NCBI GenBank assembly: GCA_965224785.1
Contig: OZ245062.1
Location: forward strand, 682,001 to 746,000
From: JALSNL01 sp036479585
GTDB taxonomy: Bacteria > Bacteroidota > Ignavibacteria > Ignavibacteriales > Melioribacteraceae
DNA length: 64,000 bases
Direction: 5' to 3'
The notes beneath the pieces are model-generated. The model saw nothing but the letters and a program-made list of their open reading frames with translations. It did no database searches and was not told the DNA's origin. Within the stretch, counting starts at the first letter, position 1; each line of letters starts with the position of its first letter. This document shows, one piece after another, positions 61,510 to 64,000 of the stretch. The position numbers and the translations under genes are program-made.

Positions 61510-63651
61510 ATGAAACTTAAAACAATACTTTTGCTCACTTGTGTTTTGGCAATAAATGTTTTTGCTCAAACATATCCGGAAGTAACAATTAGAGATATAC
61601 AATTTGCAACGGTTGACTCGCTTAATTTTTATGGTGCAAAAAATGAAGAACCATTACCAAGTTTAGCTGGTGATACAGTTACAGTTACAGGAATAGTAAT
61701 GATTCCACCGAATGAAGGTGCGAACCCGGATAGTATTAGGACATTACACGCAGGAGCCCCGGCAATATATTTACAAGACCAAAACAACCCTGAATGGGGA
61801 GGAATAATGGTTAGAGATACTGAAGGCTCAACTGCATTTGGAGTTTTGGATACTGGATTTGTTGTTAAATTAACTGGAGTTGTTAGCGAGTTTTTTACGA
61901 CGTCTCAATTAAATATTTTTGGTTTTGAAGCATCTAACGTAATAGGACAAGGAGCTAGACCTAAACCAGTTGAACTTACTTTAGATTCTCTTGTTCAATT
62001 AGGAACTTCTTCACCGCATTATTCAGCAGAAAAATGGGAAGGCGTTTATGTTGAAATTAAAAACTTAAAAGTTGGTGGAGAGGCAATAGGTAGAGGATCT
62101 TTTACGGTTTTTGATGATAATAATTCAGGTATTATTGTTGGAACGAATGCTGATTTATTTAGAAGACTTCAACAACCTTTGCCTGGTACTAATGTCGAAT
62201 ATGTACGTGGTTATATTGAAACAAGAACAAATATTACGAATGGTTGGTTTATTATAAATCCAGTTTTTGAGGATGATGTTAAGTATGGAGATGTAAGCCC
62301 TCCAAATATAACAGATGCAATAAGAGACAAAGGTGTTGTTGCTTATGCAGAACATGTAGTTGTTTCTGCCAAAGTTGTTGATTCAGATGCAACAGCAGAT
62401 GTTCAAAGTGTTACATTAAGTTATAAAGTAAACGATGCTGATTTTGTAAAGATTGATATGACATTGACAAACGTTACCGAATCAATTTGGAGTGGAACTA
62501 TTCCGGCTTTGAATGATTCTTCAATTGTGCAATATTTTATTTCAGCAACTGATGTTGATAATGCAAAATCTACAAATCCTACAGACACAACAAGTGCTTA
62601 TTTTTATTTTGTTTTGGATAGGTCTTTAACAATTAAAGATATTCAATTTACTATCTCGAATGGTGGATTTAGTGCTTATCAAAATTATGAAGTAACTGTA
62701 AATGGAATTGTAACTGCTGATACTACTGATATACAAGGCGATGGTTCTAATATTGGGCCTCAAGTTTATATTCAAAATGGAACAGGACAATGGAGCGGAA
62801 TTCAAATATTTGGAACAGAAGCTGATAATGTTAGACGTGGTGATGATTTAACTGTTACCGGAATTGTAAATGAAAGTTTTGGAATTACTAGAATTGGAAA
62901 TTTATTATCTGGAATTCAAATAGTGAAAAATGCTTCTGGTCAAGCTTTACCTGAAGCAACAATATTAGTTACTTCGGAAATAGGAACAGTTGCTAGCGGT
63001 GTTTTACCAGCAGAATCTTACGAAGGCGTGCTAGTTAAATATGAGAACATAACTATTATAGATGAAAATACAAATGGAGATGCTGGACCAGATGAAGGAA
63101 CCGGAGGCAATAGAAATTTTGGTGAAATGTTAATTGCAGATGCGTCTGGTGTTGAGACAAGAGTTGAAGTTCAAGACGGTACTCACGATTACCATAATTT
63201 CTGGGATTCATCTTTAGAGAATACTGGAACTAGAATTCAAGAAGGAAATACTTTTGAAAGTTTAACAGGAATTCTATTCTTTTCATTTGGGAACTATAAA
63301 TTAGTACCAAGAAAGAATGATGATTTTGTTGGACAAGTAACGGATATAAATGAAGAAGTTACAATGCCTCAAGAATTTGAACTTGCTCAAAATTATCCAA
63401 ATCCATTTAATCCAAGTACAACAATAAAATATTCAGTTCCAAATAACGTAGCCTCGAACTTTAGTTCGAGCGTTGTGCTAAGGGTGTATGATGTGCTAGG
63501 AAAAGAAGTTGCAACACTTGTAAACCAAAAACAAAATCCCGGAAATTACAAAATTCAATTTGATGCAAGTGCGTTAACTTCCGGAATTTATTTTTACACA
63601 ATAAAAGCTGGTAGTTTTTTTCAATCAAAAAAAATGTTGTTATTAAAATAA
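61510..63651 (+). CDS. Secreted multi-OB-fold-like protein with type IX sorting domain
   Basis: Protein of 713 residues with a signal peptide (about 1-19, ending VFAQT). Repeated VTGIV-type strands (TVTGIVMIPP, VKLTGVVSEF, TVNGIVTAD, TVTGIVNES) and YLQDQNNPEWGGIMV / YIQNGTGQWSGIQIF point to two OB-fold-like domains of the kind fused to secreted nucleases, separated by an Ig-like part (about 265-375). The sorting domain begins NYPNPFNPSTTIKY and ends KKMLLLK. Within it a palindrome (63445-63474) adds about ten residues (NNVASNFSSS) in frame. No nuclease domain is present. Confidence 0.75.
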   Translation: MKLKTILLLTCVLAINVFAQTYPEVTIRDIQFATVDSLNFYGAKNEEPLPSLAGDTVTVTGIVMIPPNEGANPDSIRTLHAGAPAIYLQDQNNPEWGGIMVRDTEGSTAFGVLDTGFVVKLTGVVSEFFTTSQLNIFGFEASNVIGQGARPKPVELTLDSLVQLGTSSPHYSAEKWEGVYVEIKNLKVGGEAIGRGSFTVFDDNNSGIIVGTNADLFRRLQQPLPGTNVEYVRGYIETRTNITNGWFIINPVFEDDVKYGDVSPPNITDAIRDKGVVAYAEHVVVSAKVVDSDATADVQSVTLSYKVNDADFVKIDMTLTNVTESIWSGTIPALNDSSIVQYFISATDVDNAKSTNPTDTTSAYFYFVLDRSLTIKDIQFTISNGGFSAYQNYEVTVNGIVTADTTDIQGDGSNIGPQVYIQNGTGQWSGIQIFGTEADNVRRGDDLTVTGIVNESFGITRIGNLLSGIQIVKNASGQALPEATILVTSEIGTVASGVLPAESYEGVLVKYENITIIDENTNGDAGPDEGTGGNRNFGEMLIADASGVETRVEVQDGTHDYHNFWDSSLENTGTRIQEGNTFESLTGILFFSFGNYKLVPRKNDDFVGQVTDINEEVTMPQEFELAQNYPNPFNPSTTIKYSVPNNVASNFSSSVVLRVYDVLGKEVATLVNQKQNPGNYKIQFDASALTSGIYFYTIKAGSFFQSKKMLLLK
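63445..63474. repeat. Palindrome inserted in frame within a sorting-domain coding region
   Basis: AACG-TAGC-CTCGAAC-TTTA-GTTCGAG-CGTT: a 7-base perfect stem with a TTTA loop, extended by AACG/CGTT. It lies between the coding sequence for the first conserved motif and VVLRVYDVLGKEV and keeps the frame. Confidence 0.6.
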
Positions 63652-63660
63652 ATTGTATCT

Positions 63661-63693
63661 ATGTGCCTGGCACTTTAAAAGTGCCAGGCACAT
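63661..63693. repeat. GTGCCTGGCAC palindrome (16-bp arms)
   Basis: ATGTGCCTGGCACTTT and AAAGTGCCAGGCACAT are exact reverse complements around one base, starting 10 bases after the stop of the sorting-domain gene. The core is the same as at 11304-11388. It might act as a terminator, but only a short T-run follows. Confidence 0.75.
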
Positions 63694-63707
63694 TTGCTTA
63701 TAATGTT

Positions 63708-63788
63708 GTCATTCCGGTTGTCTTTTGTGTCAGAATCTCCAAGACTTAAAGACTCTGGTATTACAAAAGAACTGGAAACTGAAATGAC
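63708..63788. repeat. GTCATTC...GAAATGAC bounded element
   Basis: Starts GTCATTCCGGTTGTC and ends GAACTGGAAACTGAAATGAC. Ends are imperfect inverted repeats, like families 1 and 2, but the interior matches neither. Confidence 0.45.
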
Positions 63789-63816
63789 AAATTGTGTAAT
63801 AGAATAAAAAACTTAA

Positions 63817-64000
63817 ATGAAAAAAAACATTCTAATAATATTGCTCGTTGTTATTACACTCTCGTGTAACGAAAGCATAAATGATAATCTGGTAGAAAAC
63901 CAAAAACCGGAAACTCATTTGTTTCTTTACGCAGATGAAAATGTTAGTCAGCAAAAAAGCAGACTGCAAGTTTATTGGTGGGGAGATGACAAGGATGGAT
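63817..64000 (+). CDS. Lipoprotein, N-terminal part (runs off window)
   Basis: The frame opens with MKKNILIILLVVITLSCN, a type II signal peptide with the lipobox LSCN (lipidated Cys17), and continues to the window end without a stop (61 codons). The downstream part (LFLYADENVSQQKSRLQVYWWGDDKDG) looks like the start of an extracellular beta domain with WWGDDKDG, but too little is present to name it. Confidence 0.7.
   Translation, partial: MKKNILIILLVVITLSCNESINDNLVENQKPETHLFLYADENVSQQKSRLQVYWWGDDKDG

Noticed and set aside
63675..63700. Sigma-54-like GGCAC...TTGC sequence
   Set aside because: The spacing between GGCAC and TTGC is too short for a -24/-12 promoter, and the GGCAC belongs to the palindrome.

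Overview
This AT-rich window looks like chromosome from a member of the Ignavibacteria/Chlorobiota-Bacteroidota group. The evidence is the recurrent C-terminal sorting domain with the NYPNPFNP core followed by a K(K)xxLxK end (type IX secretion cargo), the gene content, and the use of TTG and GTG starts. Related phyla with the same sorting-domain motif (Calditrichota, KSB1-type lineages) cannot be excluded. No rRNA, tRNA, CRISPR array, prophage or transposase gene was seen.

Layout. 1-4579: end of an M1 aminopeptidase gene, an LpxH-like phosphoesterase and a class A PBP. 4592-7692: hpnC-hpnD-hpnE, the three-step route from farnesyl diphosphate to squalene. 7952-11293: a MauE/TlpA-type membrane thiol oxidoreductase, a Cys-rich type IX secreted protein and a secreted beta-propeller protein. 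11577-12884: a eukaryotic-type citrate synthase. 13249-18054: a 1601-residue acyl-adenylate-forming enzyme fused to a large unknown region and a GNAT domain. 18172-23483: pyrG, a TPR protein, purN, purH. 23492-28862: the rod-shape operon mreBCD-mrdA-rodA. 28926-35389: pyrF, DUF2851, bifunctional nuclease (minus), clpS, a YchF-like GTPase, pepD. 35450-39163: a DUF6787-like protein and a PepSY protein (minus), a small orphan gene (plus) and an SPL-like radical SAM protein (minus). 39386-45655: lpd, lipB, fused E1 and E2, which with lipA at 48990 form a lipoate-dependent 2-oxoacid dehydrogenase set. 45656-48727 (minus): a vapBC-like module with a nonsense-broken toxin, then HtpX, LemA and a zinc-ribbon protein. 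49895-55753: a LytTR two-component pair divergent from a 1043-residue secreted propeller protein. 56523-59273: a four-subunit 2-oxoacid:ferredoxin oxidoreductase. 59422-64000: two large secreted proteins and the start of a lipoprotein gene.

The genes together describe a rod-shaped, diderm heterotroph with oxidative carbon metabolism (lipoate-dependent and ferredoxin-dependent oxoacid oxidation feeding citrate synthase), squalene synthesis and type IX secretion of surface beta-propeller proteins.

The most unusual non-genic feature is a dense set of short dispersed inverted-repeat elements in intergenic DNA. At least four families have two or more copies here, often in opposite orientation, and one sits nested inside another. 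Two sorting-domain genes carry in-frame repeat or palindrome insertions at the same position and are followed by the same GTGCCTGGCAC palindrome. Two genes (hpnD and the vapB-like antitoxin) seem to start at AUU or AUA, each six bases after a clear AGGA.
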